Shown here one piece after another: positions 23,401 through 35,444 of a stretch of DNA of 64,000 nt. This DNA comes from Diorhabda sublineata (lineage: Eukaryota; Arthropoda; Insecta; Coleoptera; Chrysomelidae), in the NCBI RefSeq assembly GCF_026230105.1, contig NC_079480.1:22672488-22736487 (forward strand), written 5' to 3'. The translations under genes were made by a program, and so were the position numbers. The notes under the pieces are model-generated. The model did no database searches. It saw only the letters and a program-made list of their open reading frames with translations, and was not told where the DNA came from. Numbering within the stretch: position 1 is the stretch's first letter; each line of letters begins with the position of its first letter.

Positions 23401-25279
23401 ATGGATACAAATAAAGTGGAATTATATATTTACGATCTATCGAAAGGGATGGCTGCGGCTTTTTCACCTATGTTGATAGGTAAATACAGGAAAAATCAAA
23501 ATTTGAGGTTATGTTAATATAACTTTTATTGTTAAGGGAAAAGAATTCAAGGAATTTGGCACACATCAATAGTAGTTTATAACAGAGAGTATTTTTTTGG
23601 TTCTAAAGGCGTCGAGAGCTGTAATCCAGTAAGTATTTTTTATTTACGAAATTAAAAAAAAAACTTATCTCGAGATTTAAATTTCGCTTGTTTGTTATTT
23701 AAAAGATTATATAGGTTACTATTTTTAATATACAGTCACTCTCATTTTAACTTACAAATTTCTTGGCTCTTGGGTAACACTAGTTTTATGAGAGAGTTCT
23801 AAATTTGGAAACACTAAAAATAAATGTTCATCTGTAGTAGTGTAGGCAGGTACAGTTTTCATTTTAGATCCAATTGAACTTTATTGTGTATTTAATTCAT
23901 TTTAAACTTCTGTGAGTATATAAAAACTTTTCTTTTACCCAAATCGTTGATATACCTACTTAAAAATTATAAAAAATCAGTTTTCATCATTGTAAAACGT
24001 TTTTTATAACTTAAATTGGATATGATACGTAAATTAATTGATGTAATAGAAAATATGTCGATATATCACGACTTTTATGACGATTAACTGTTTTTTTTAT
24101 GTACATTTATCTAATTATTCATTTATTATCATCAACTAGCAAAGCAGTAACCTGAATTTTGAAAACCATAGGTTCTATTATAATTCTATATAAAATTAAG
24201 TTGTTTTAGAGCCAAAAAACAGTATTTAAAGCCTTTGTTGATATGTTTTTTCCCTTTTATGATACAATATTCTCAAGTGGGTCTCTATGTATGAACATTT
24301 CACCTTTAACCTCACAAATTTCATATTAACTACTTAATTGAATCAATACGAAATTATACCAATATAGTAAGAAAAAAGTTCATTATCCAAATCTTGTGAT
24401 TTGCTGTGGTAAGCTATATCTTGAGTAGGCATTCCTTATAAAGAGTATCATAGATTTTGAATTATCTACATTTTTTTAGTCCACCCCTTCTTTATAGAGA
24501 ATCATACAACTAATCTTTGGCTTTTAAGTGATTTGTCTTTTAAATTTTTAACAAAAATCTCGTTATTGAAAGAAAATCCTCTGTCTGTTGTTAAAAAAGA
24601 AGTTGCACAACTTTTTTTACTACAACAACTTCTTTAACTGGCGCTACTGTCCTTGGAAAACCATACGTGAGCCCGTAAGAGTGCACTTACGAGGGAAGTT
24701 TAATAAGTTTTTTAGATGCTATATTAGAGATCAGTCGAAAGGTTTTGGTCTAATTGGCTAACTCAAGATTATTGAAAATTCCCGATTTTACCCGGCTCTG
24801 CGAAATTCCCTTAATATATTTTCTGTGATAAAACTGCATATTTGCAGATCGATTTATTTTCAAATTCCACAATTTCTCCGATAATAAATACAGTAACACA
24901 TTGGCTTAAGTCCAAAATAATTGTCAAAAATACTTAAATTTTGTATTTTTTATCCTACACAAGCGAAAGATACGAACATTTTAATACGCATTATGATTGC
25001 TGGTTATAAATATTTCCATTCTATAGGGCACAACAGCCTTAGAAAGACCTTTAAGAGTGGAAGTTATTGGAGAAACTCAAGTACCGTATTCAGTTTTTAT
25101 CGACTATTTAAACGGGTTATCAGAAACTACATACGCGTGAGTAAAACTATTATTATTTTCATAGAGATTTAAATACTTCATAAAACTTGTTAATCGTGTT
25201 TTTTTAACTGATTTTTTATTAAAAGATCCCTAAAATCACGAAAAACATATAAAAAGGTCCAAGAAGTCCAGTTTTCTTC

Positions 25280-25348
<69 letters not shown>

Positions 25349-28300
25349 CGAACTCCTCGTATGTTTCTAAATTTTTTTAATAATAATTTTAACGTTCCTC
25401 TTCCTATTTTTTTGTATTACAACGTTGCCATTCCATTCCATAAATGTAGATACTATAAATTTATATTTCTTTATTTTTGAAAAAAAATTTTTTCATCTTT
25501 AAATCATTATATTTCTCAAAAATTCGAAATGAAAGGAATCCTATGTATACAATTACTTAGATTTACTTTTCCTCAATTGATTCACGTAAAAAATGAATTA
25601 ATATCTCAAAAGGTTTCGGAAATATTGAATTTTTTATCCGAGCATGTCAAATTGTTTTTGAAATTTTTTTGATTTTTTGACATAATAATTGAAAATACAC
25701 CTTTATGTTAAATTATATGAAACACCATGGAATAATGTGTATTTTCGTCGGAAAAATCACGTTAGTTTCCGGATCAAATGTACGTTTTTCCGGAAAATCC
25801 AATTTTTATGATTTTTCTTCAATTTTTCGCTCATAATAATTTTTTTCCAAGAAAATGATATATTTTTCGAATTCTTCACATCAAAAAATCCATTTCCATA
25901 GAAATTACGCAGCATTTGAAACGATTTTTTTTCCTATTTTCATAGTAAATGGGCCCCTTTTGAAATTTGATATTTTGTTTCACAACTTTTATAACTTCAT
26001 ATCTAAGGACAAAAAAGCTGTTGCATTTTTTCTAATCTATCTATCTCGTGATGAAACATCTTGATTTTAGGTCTTTAAAAGTTTAAAATAACGTGATATT
26101 TTCATAAAATTTGCTATAATTCTAAAATGTGAATGTATACAATTTTTAAACTGATTTTTTATCAAAACAGATCTAAAACAAGGTAAATAATCATGAAACG
26201 CATATAAATACGTTTAACAAGTGAAATTTTTTGGTTATTTTATTACTATTTTTGATAATTTTCTGCTTGCCACTATTTTCTCTGCCCCCATATTAGTAAA
26301 ATGATTTTCTGAACTAACATCTCTTTTTATGCATCCTTAACCGATTTTTTGGCATTTATTCTATTTTCTTTATATCCACTAGTATTTTTAATTCTTCTTT
26401 CAACCGATTAAACTCATAAATATTAATTAAATATCACATTCATATTGACTTCTTTTCTTCAAAATAATCAAACATAACTAGAATTAACGATACATTTGAA
26501 CTACTTTTCATTGAACCAACCCATTATGACGTCATTGACAGTTCGGCCATATTTGCTTAGTGACATACATTGTTATTATTATTATATAATTATTAATTAA
26601 CGAATGATTTTAATACACAAACACAAACATATCTCGTATTTTAATATTATTTGGTTTTTAAGATGAACTGAAAAATCATTGAACTATAAAGATTTCATAT
26701 TTATGTTGAACGAACGGTCTTACAAAACATTTAATACGAAAATGATCAAGGACTATATATAAATGTAAATTACAAATTTAAATACAGTTTTCAGGGTTTC
26801 TTAATTTGAAATATTTTTAGAAATGTCTTATAACATATCAATTATCTAATTTGATCAATATGTTTTTCAACTGAAACTTTTTATTAGAAAAAAAAAACAA
26901 ACTAAAAAGACAACATAAAATTCAAACCTATTGTAGTATTTAGAAACGGTTTTCATCTGATATCTCGTGGCATGGTACTTTGCATCACAATTTGAAGTCG
27001 GATAATATTCACTTTGATCAATTTTGTCGAAATAATGTCAAAAAACAAAAAATTCACAATTAAAACAATCTGAGAATAAATAGTTTGTTTACCACCCACC
27101 ACGCTGGCAAAATAGCCGACATGTCAAAGTCACGTGTTGTATAATGGTCCATTCTCATTTGATTTAATTCCTAAAAAAGATAATTCTCTTACAGGGGTTG
27201 TACGTATAATTTGCTACATCACAATTGCAATAATTTTTCCGAAGAGATAGCTCAGTTTTTGTGCGGAACTTCTATACCAAAATACATTCTAGATCTACCT
27301 AACGAAGTATTAAATTCCAATTTAGCCGCCAATCTTCTATCGCTTGTTACTCAATTAGAAAATAGCGCGAGGCCTATAAGAGAAGAACAGTCCAATAATA
27401 TCCATGAACCCAGTCCGGATTTCGATCAACTAAATTCGCAAATCGAGGAAGCAAGGTCAGATATGGATCGAGATAAACGCGTGGAATAATTGATTTTAGA
27501 TGACTGGCTTTAATAAAACTAGACGCAATATACAGTATGTTTTCGAAAATAAGTCGTAATTGAATTTGTGTTTTCCACATTATGAGACTGTCTATATTGA
27601 ATTTTTTATTGCTAGTTTGATTCGGAAATTGAAAAAAATCTAATTAATCCTGTTTAATCATCCGAGAACCATTATTTGATTATTTTTTGAATTTTAGTGC
27701 ACAAAATTTTTAAAAATCGATTTATTACTTTGTTATAGTAGAAAAAAATAATTTTTTTGTGGATTTTATTACACTAAACTCATTGTATAATCAAAAAGTG
27801 GTGTTCAAATAAAGGTATGCTGCTTTTTCACTTGAGATATTTAATAAATCGATAAAATTCCTAATATTAAAATCTTCTTCTTTTTTATTTTTTTCCGTCT
27901 TCTATTAGTTGGTACAAAAACCATTTTTTTTTTGGAAAATGCTTCTTTGGAATGACTTAAGCCAGATTGAGCAGGGAGATTCTCCCTTCGATCGCTTTTT
28001 ATGTATACAGGGTGTAACGTTAATATAATAAAAGGTAAGGTAAATCCGGTGATTGGGGAAAATATCAAGTGGAAGTGTCATGAATGTTAATCGAATGTGT
28101 GTTACTAAATTTTTTACTAATTTTTCTTTTTTTTTTGTGTCTCGTTGCTTTCACAATAAATGTCAGTGTAAGTATGAGAAGCGTGATTTGTTGTTTAAAA
28201 TACGACAAAACGAGCTCGTATTTATTTAATTCTTTTAGATACAATTCTCTTCTTCTGGAAGAACGCCGTAAAACTCTAAAAGAAAAATTGATAAAAAAGG

Positions 28301-28411
28301 AAAAGAAACGAGAGAAAAAACGCAAAAAAATATTAGAATCAGGCGGGGAATTACCTCCGGAATTGAAAGAGGTTAATATTATTTTCATATCGATCAATTT
28401 CAAATACTTCT

Positions 28412-28484
<73 letters not shown>

Positions 28485-31400
28485 CAAACCGGTCTTTATC
28501 TATACGATTATACAGTTAAAGGAAGGAGTTTCTAGTTAAGGGACTTTTCTAAACATTTTGTAGGATTTCGCAATGGCCGATACAGAAACTGTAAACGGAC
28601 AATCTCAGTTACCTTCCGACGAAGCGTTCGCTTTAGAAGAAGAAGAACGTCGAGAAGAAGAAGCGAAGAAGAAAGCCAGAGAACCACCGATTGTTTATAA
28701 GGATATAATAGACGTGAGGTTGTTCGAATTTGGGATATTTTGGAGATTTTGATGTTGATTTTTAGGTTAAAGTCGAATTCGACGCTTTGGTCGCCCTTAT
28801 CGACGGCAAATTGAATCCGGAAGAGCAAAGGGCTACGGAGGAGTTGCAGCAATATATGATCGGGGATGAGGGTAGTTGGGCTTTGAGTGACGGATTTTTG
28901 GATTTCGTCGGTGAGTTATTGTGGGTGTTTTAGTGGATATATGCGGCCTACGCACCCGGTATATGTTTCAGGGAGGTTATTGAACGATACTCAACTGTCC
29001 GTTGACGTCAGAGTGAAAACTCTCAACGTATTGGCAATGGCGGCTTTGAAGGATGACGTCATATTGGTTTTGCATCAGGACCGGAAAGATCACATCCTCA
29101 TGAACTACGCTTTCGAAATCGACAGATTGAGTATACAAGAACAAGAAGCTATAGCTCTATTCGTGAGTATTTTTTTATATAAAATCGGTAACATTTTGTT
29201 TTTATTTTCAAATTTTTCCTTTTTTTGAATAATAGTTGGAAATGTGAGGAACTTGGGAACGTTGTAGCTCGCACTGATGATAAAAACAACATAACTATGA
29301 GGCTACAACGTTGTCAAGTTTTTTCTTTCTTATAGTTTATGAAATTGATAATCCATGTTGGCAAATTTATTTTGTTTACGGGTATAATTAGAAATAAATA
29401 TTTTTAATAATTTTTTTTCGAAGTTTGGTTATGTAAAAATTAATTTTTCTGAATATTACAGTGAAAAAAACAAATTCCGATAAATTATTTCGAGGTTTAG
29501 TCGAGCTACGGAAACTTGGCAACGCTGTAATTTATAATAATAAAAATGACGTTTCTTATTGATTGAAATAATTTTCACGGAAATTGCGTATTTCAAACTT
29601 AATCAGTCGTACCAACCGTTGAAAAATTGAGTTGAACGATATGCTATGTTGCCAAGTTGATAACTTATACAAATTAATTAATTTCAACTTGATTATTTTA
29701 AATTTGGTGTAAAATATAAAAAAAACTTGCCAACGCTGCATTTTCTAATAATAAAAATGACATTTCTCATGAGTTTTTCCGAAAATTATTAAATCAGTTG
29801 AAAATTGAGTTGAACGATGTGCTCTGTTGCCAAGTTAATCTTGTTTAAAAAGACGAAAAAAAAATTCCACTATTAATTTTCAAGTAGAAAAAATGATCAA
29901 AATTTTTATTTTTCCAAAATAGCTAATTCTGCCAAATTATCGTATATAATAAAACTTGGCAACGCTGTAGCTTAAACTGGTAATAAAATCGACATTTCTC
30001 ATTGGTTCAGATAATATTCAAGGAAATTATTAAATTTGTATTAAAACTTGGCCATATTTAAATATATTCCGTAGACGATTGAAAATAATCTTGCAAACAA
30101 ACAATATCTTTCCAACTTCTTTATATGGTTGGAAAAGAAATTAATCAAATAGTTTATCATTCATTTCTATAATTAAAAAAATGACATTTTTTTTTTGGAA
30201 AATTTACTCTAACAAAAATCCCTTTTCATTTTGGAAATTCCAGTACTGTAGTAAAATTCTCAAAAACATTAAAGTTGGCAACGCTGTAGCTTATTATATA
30301 AATACTGCCACGTTGTCAAAGTCAATACTATTTTCAAATATATTAATTAGCGTTATCACAATTAAATAAGAACCAATTTTCAATTAAAATAAATAATTGG
30401 TTTATTAAAATAACAATTATGGATTGGATGGAAATATATTTGGACCACTGAAAAGATATATTGAAAAAATAGCACCAAAACATCATTGAGACACTTGAAA
30501 AAAAAACGTAAACCTACGTCATTACTTACCGCGTTAGCGTGTATCACCCTGTATATTCAAATAGGCTTAACGTCTAAAAAAACGATGGTTTATAGATGGC
30601 AAATATGTTCGAAAATCTCAGTTCGTCCGAGTGGCTACTGTACATATCCGAATGGACTTACAACAATCAACAAACCAGCAATATACGAGTCACGACGAAA
30701 GTAGCGGTACATTCTCTTTTATCTGATTCCCCGATACTACAAGACAGAGGCGCCGCTATAATCCACAATCTTGCTTGCAAGGAGGTAAAAACCGTGGTCT
30801 GTATCACTCTTTAGACTAATACTGTGTGCGGTGAATAATTAAAACATTCTTCATAAACCCCAAATAATCATCATACTAAAATCAGCCATTTTTGTTTACA
30901 TCTTGTCATTTGCTAGTCTGTCAAAATATAACTAATCCGCGGTCATTATTTCCTCTACGCTTTTTAATTCATCTATAAATCATTGACGTTTGACATAGAG
31001 ATGGTGCTAGTTGAAATGAATCAGTTGTTGTGTGGTGGTGTGTAGGTAATTGTTTTGTTGAAGACTCGGTTTCTCTGTTTTGGCTTTGTTTTCAGAAATT
31101 CAGAAATTTTCGGATTCGTCAGCGATTTCCAAAAGGGAGTTTATCAAAGGTAGCTTATATATGATTGTGAATTTATGTATGTGCATTCTCATTTATAGCT
31201 CCAGCTAAGCTCTAATAAACAGCTTTGGCTCACAAGTAAATCTTTTCGTTTATCACCGTCATTATATATACTAATATTATTTTATTTAATGCCGTAGACA
31301 TTTCATTTCATTGAAATAAGAACAAGAATATTTTAAATCTTAGTAAACAGGTTTTAAAATCATATTTGACTTTGTTGTTGATACGAAAAATTCAGTACAA

Positions 31401-32550
31401 ATTAACCTCCTCTCGTATAAAATGAAATTTTCATTTCATATAACACAGTTCAACAAAAATTGAATGGATAAAATTGATTTGTTTCACATTTCAACCACTG
31501 CTAATATTTTTGAACTTGATTTTAACGTTTATCCGATGCCCATAGTTTAGTATCTTCAATTTAAAATATTGGCGAGAGATAGTTTTCACAAAAGGTGTTA
31601 AATTTTTCATTTTCGTATTATATCTCAATAAATATAATTTTTTTATCATAAAGACATCCCAAAACTAAATGTTTTGAATTAGTCATCACAAAAATACTTT
31701 GAAATTTAATATTTTGCTGTTTACAAATAAATTTCAATATACGGGGGGTGATTCAAAAGTAACATTATACAATAATTAAAACGCCTTGGTGGATTATCTA
31801 CTTTTCTATGAAATAAACTTATATATTCAGTCTAAAAACCTACGGGGGCGGATTTAAAAGTTAGTTTTTAAACGAATTAAGACATTTAGTACATTTATCT
31901 TTCGAATACTTCATGATGATGAAAATAAAAACCATAAAGACTGTGTTTAGAAATGAATTTCAACTCATGGGAGCCAATTTAAAAGTTACGAATTGAGAAA
32001 TTTTACCTTTAGAATACTACGTGGATTACAATTGACATTTCAATATCTACTGTTTCTGCTTAACAAAATTCCATGACTTTTCTTAAAATCTGTGTATGAC
32101 ATTTCCCTTGTCAATTTCGTGGTTCTGTGGTTTTCATTTTAGAATTTCATTCTTTATCTATGTGACTAATGACATTTCCTCTCATTATTTCGTAATTTTT
32201 TCAAATTTTCAATAGAACTTTCAATGATCAAATTTTTTGTAACAAAAAATATATACACACAGAAAAAAATTACATCTTGTGATATTTCCTGGTATATGAA
32301 ACGTTCGAAATTCCAGGTGTTCGATGACGTCGCCGTTGAATTAACTATGGCGTTGCTTCAATATTTCAATTCGAAACCACCTGAAGAACAATTGTACCGA
32401 TGTATGAAAGCATTGGCGAAATTCGTTCAAGTATCTACACAAGAAGTACCGCAACTGATTCAAATGATCGGTCCTGATCCTCGAAGTTTCAAAGGTATCA
32501 GTGACCGGGTCGATTCTCTAGTTGATCAAATCGCCTTAAAGTTGCGGTAG
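23401..32550 (+). CDS. DESI1: DESI1-type PPPDE isopeptidase fused to a PUL domain
   Basis: DESI1-family PPPDE proteins are cysteine isopeptidases acting on SUMO or ubiquitin conjugates; PUL domains are ARM-like modules that bind the p97/Cdc48 tail in PLAA/Ufd3. Ten exons join in frame to 527 residues: 23401-23479, 23537-23628, 25027-25136, 27195-27455, 28239-28371, 28564-28713, 28766-28910, 28972-29162, 30596-30784, 32317-32550. The catalytic pair is visible as H35 in GIWHTSIVV and C105 in HHNCNNF, at human DESI1 spacing (H38, C108). Residues about 181-275 are a charged, Lys/Glu-rich coiled linker. About 276-527 form the helical PUL region (VDVRVKTLNVLAMAALKDD, GAAIIHNLACKE, ALAKFVQV). Without splicing at 27455/27456, exon 4 reads on to TAA at 27487-27489, giving a 191-residue PPPDE-only form with AATAAA 23 bases later. 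A separate PUL gene starting at ATG 28573 is the alternative, but phase matching and the coiled linker across the junction favour fusion. Confidence 0.85.
25137..27194. other. DESI-PUL intron 3
   Basis: A 2.06 kb AT-rich intron. It contains a long (AT)n run at about 25283-25345 followed by a reversed TACGAGG-type motif at about 25349-25363. The remainder is T-rich sequence without recognisable genes or repeats. Confidence 0.6.
25283..25345. repeat. (AT)n microsatellite
   Basis: About 62 bases of uninterrupted TA dinucleotide within DESI-PUL intron 3. Confidence 0.95.
27512..27517 (+). promoter_or_regulatory. Candidate intronic polyadenylation signal
   Basis: AATAAA lies 23 bases after the TAA (27487-27489) of the unspliced exon 4 read-through. 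This is the arrangement expected for a short PPPDE-only transcript. Confidence 0.5.
28417..28480. repeat. (AT)n microsatellite
   Basis: About 62 bases of TA dinucleotide in the 192-base intron between DESI-PUL exons 5 and 6. Confidence 0.95.
29240..30350. repeat. About 220-base degenerate repeat in DESI-PUL intron 8
   Basis: A core AAACTTGGCAACGCTGTAGC recurs near 29251, 29508, 29727, 29953 and 30270, followed by AATAATAAAAATGACATTTC and TTGAGTTGAACGATGTGCT-like blocks. Near the left end the core is present as an inverted pair (29251-29268 and 29302-29319) able to form a hairpin with a stem of about 18 bases and a loop of about 33 bases. Confidence 0.75.
30785..32316. other. DESI-PUL intron 9
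   Basis: A 1.53 kb intron. No gene or clear repeat array is visible; one mobile-element-like end (ACGGGGGGTGATTCAAAAGT) lies at about 31741. Confidence 0.5.
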
Positions 32551-34624
32551 ATATATTAAATCTTAAATATATTTGTCAATACGAGTTTTATTTATTACTA
32601 TATTCATAACAAATTGCTATTTCTTTTGGGGTAAATAGTATAAAAGACATATTCCCGAAATTTTTAGTACTTGGAGTAGCTGAACACTACTTTTATATGT
32701 TCTCCTGTAATATTTGTTGGAATTTCTTATTGAAAATGAAGGACCGATGATACACGACATCTATCGGTCGATAACTAAACATATATCAACTATGAAAAAA
32801 CAGTTTCCTACACTTTTATCTAACTGATTAAAAAATGTAGGAATCATGATATACGACACCTATCGGTCGATAGATGAAGATACTTAAACTGTTGAGTATT
32901 TGATTAAAAATGGAGAAGCCATAAGGCACTACACCTATCGGTCAATAGCAAAAAATATGTAAACTAAAAAAGTGTTTTCTCCACTTTTAATTACCTAATT
33001 GAAAATGGAGAAACTGTGATATACGACACCTATCGGTCAATAGCTAAAGGTACATATCTTTTATAGAAACAATTTCCGCCACTTTTGTCATATATTTAGA
33101 ATCTTGTAGAGTGCGAAATAAAACCGGCAACGTAACCACATCCTAACTTTTTTCCAATTAATCAGAAAAATCAGAAAATTAATAGGATTTACAATTTCAA
33201 TTTTTTTTTTTCACAAAATAGTAGTTATCTTCCTCATATTTGAGATAATAATGAATTATTATGTAAATAATAAATAATTATCTGAATTTCATTGAAAAAC
33301 GGAGATAATAAATTGATTTTGATAACAATAATTGTGACAACACTGAAAGTCGACGTCACATAGTTGGCAACATTGAGTATGAAACATGATTATTAATTCT
33401 ATCTACATTTTGAATGTTTAAATTTGTTCAGTGGCTTCTTAACGTTGGTAACTAACTAACTTTGGAGTTATTAATATATTAAGAAAACTTTTCACATTTT
33501 GGAGTGATATTTTCGACATTACTACGTATCCTGATCGTTTTATTAATTAAAAAATTAAGAAATGCAATTACATAACCTAAAAAACGAAGTGCCTTAACAT
33601 TAAAGCAATCTTATGAGTTTATATATCTAAGAGTTTCCAGTGTTGCCAGACGGATTTTATTTTCAGACACATTCAGTACATTTCGAGAATATGTCCATAC
33701 TGGTATCTGTAGCATCAAAAAAAGAGTCGTAGAGCTTTTTTTTAAAAAAAGTATCCCGATTAATTATTTAATGTATTTAATTTCAATTTTTATAAAATAA
33801 TTATCAATTTTTTAATCGTTTTATAACATTTAATTTTTGTTATTAATATCTATGTGAAAAAAAATCTGTGATTTGTCTTATTTCACCTGTTTTTACATAA
33901 TATTTAACGCTCGTGCAACAGATGCATTTTCCAGTTTTTATAAATTGTTTTAGTTTTTTTCAAAACTTTACGGTATGTTTCTTTTTTTTACGTTTTTATA
34001 ATTATTAAAAATGTGGCTTCAATACAATGCGTTTTATTTCGAATTTTTTCCCTTTTTTAACGTGAAATTTCCCACTATTTAAATCAATGAATGTCCACCA
34101 CATCCACGTATAAACAGAGATATTAATCATAGTTCACCCCCTGTATAATCTCTTTAAAAATTTTTTTTTACTACTAGGGGGTTGCTAGAAGGTGGAGGGT
34201 CGTCTACTAAGTCCGTAACTGCTTCCCAGTGGGATAAAAAGTAACATTTTTTTTCAATTAAGTCATAAAATAAACGAAGTATCCATGAAATTATTTGTTT
34301 TGTATCGTATCATCAATCATACATGACTTTTGCTAATTATATTGTGTAAAAAAAATCAAATTTCATAATAATGAAAATAATTACAATTTCAAAAACTTTA
34401 TTAAACACAATTTTATTATTCCATATTATTCAAATAGTAATTTCTATCTGATACAATTTTTTCTTAAATATTCCACGAAAATAAATCTAGCTACGCCTAT
34501 GGTAATGGAGGGTTTCTACTCGATCAGTCTAATACGACACTGGCTACCTGAATTACTTTGAAATATAAAAAAACCTAACACATTTTGGAATTAAACGATT
34601 TGAAATAATTCTGCTCCTAACTAA
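32551..34624. other. Intergenic DNA between DESI-PUL and a small coiled-coil ORF
   Basis: Convergent intergenic region. It contains the repeat at 32700-33060 and otherwise AT-rich sequence with no supported gene. ATTAAA at about 32555 is a candidate polyadenylation signal for DESI-PUL. Confidence 0.55.
32700..33060. repeat. About 95-base repeat with CTATCGGTCGATAG core, four copies
   Basis: Copies occur near 32752, 32858, 32930 and 33022. Each has GATATACGACACCTATCGGT followed by CGATAG or CAATAG, then a spacer with CTCCACTTTTAATTACCTAA-like and TGAAAATGGAGAA blocks. The core CTATCGGTCGATAG is nearly palindromic (six of seven base pairs). Confidence 0.85.
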
Positions 34625-34840
34625 TTATGATAATTCTAATGGTTCTCGCGATTTCATGTCAACTAGCATCTCCTTTATTTTTAAAGATGTAATACGTGCT
34701 TGGGTTACCTTGAATTCCACTTCCAGAGTTTTCTTCTGTAACATTGCGAAATCTTCCTTGAATTTAACTATTTTTTTCATACAATCCGCTTGAATATCTT
34801 CGAATTCCTTAATATCTTTTGCAATTCTTTCTTCGTCCAT
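34625..34840 (-). CDS. Small coiled-coil protein, 71 residues, unidentified
   Basis: From ATG 34840 (context AGCAAAATGG; an upstream in-frame ATG exists at 34882) a single frame gives MDEERIAKDIKEFEDIQADC and continues with heptad-like Leu/Ile/Val spacing and high Lys/Glu content, ending REPLELS. Length, charge and lack of AT-driven residues suggest a real small protein, such as a subunit of a coiled-coil complex. I do not recognise the family. A minus-strand AATAAA lies near 34397-34402. It could also be the last exon of a longer gene. Confidence 0.5.
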   Translation of the reverse strand: MDEERIAKDIKEFEDIQADCMKKIVKFKEDFAMLQKKTLEVEFKVTQARITSLKIKEMLVDMKSREPLELS

Positions 34841-34882
34841 TTTGCTCGTTTCAATGCTGAATCTGATTGTTGAATAACACAC

Positions 34883-35366
34883 AAAATGTTCAATTCCCCA
34901 ACCTACTACGTTTTTGAACGGTAAATTGTATTTAAGTTGGCAATTGTGTCACGGCCGGTTTTACACAACACTTATGATCAAAAAATTGTAAATAAACAAT
35001 TTCGTTTTTTATTTGTTACATACTTAGTTTCTTGAAAAAAATATGTAAATATAATTCTTGTCGAGATCAAATTGTAACTGACAGTTTCTCGTACCCGAAA
35101 GGAACGTATATATCAACTTATTTTTGCAGTTTTCGTAATTAAACAATTCATTTTATAGGATAATTTCAACATTTTAAATTCTGAAACGGTTTTTTTCTTA
35201 ACGCTACATTCAAAAATTAACCTTTAAGCGAGATAAATTCACTAAAAGCCACCAAAACCAACGATTCAATTTAATTTCTTAAAGTAAACAGATTTATGAT
35301 TGGATTTTACATCGTTGCCACGTTGTAATATTTTTCTGTATATATGCAGTATATTTTTTTTATAGG

Positions 35367-35444
<78 letters not shown>

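Noticed and set aside
28084..28238. Hydrophobic N-terminal extension (MLIECVLLNFLLIFLFF) in frame with DESI-PUL exon 5
   Set aside because: A strong acceptor (TTCTTTTAG) precedes exon 5 at 28239 and phase joins it to exon 4; the hydrophobic run is the polypyrimidine-rich intron.
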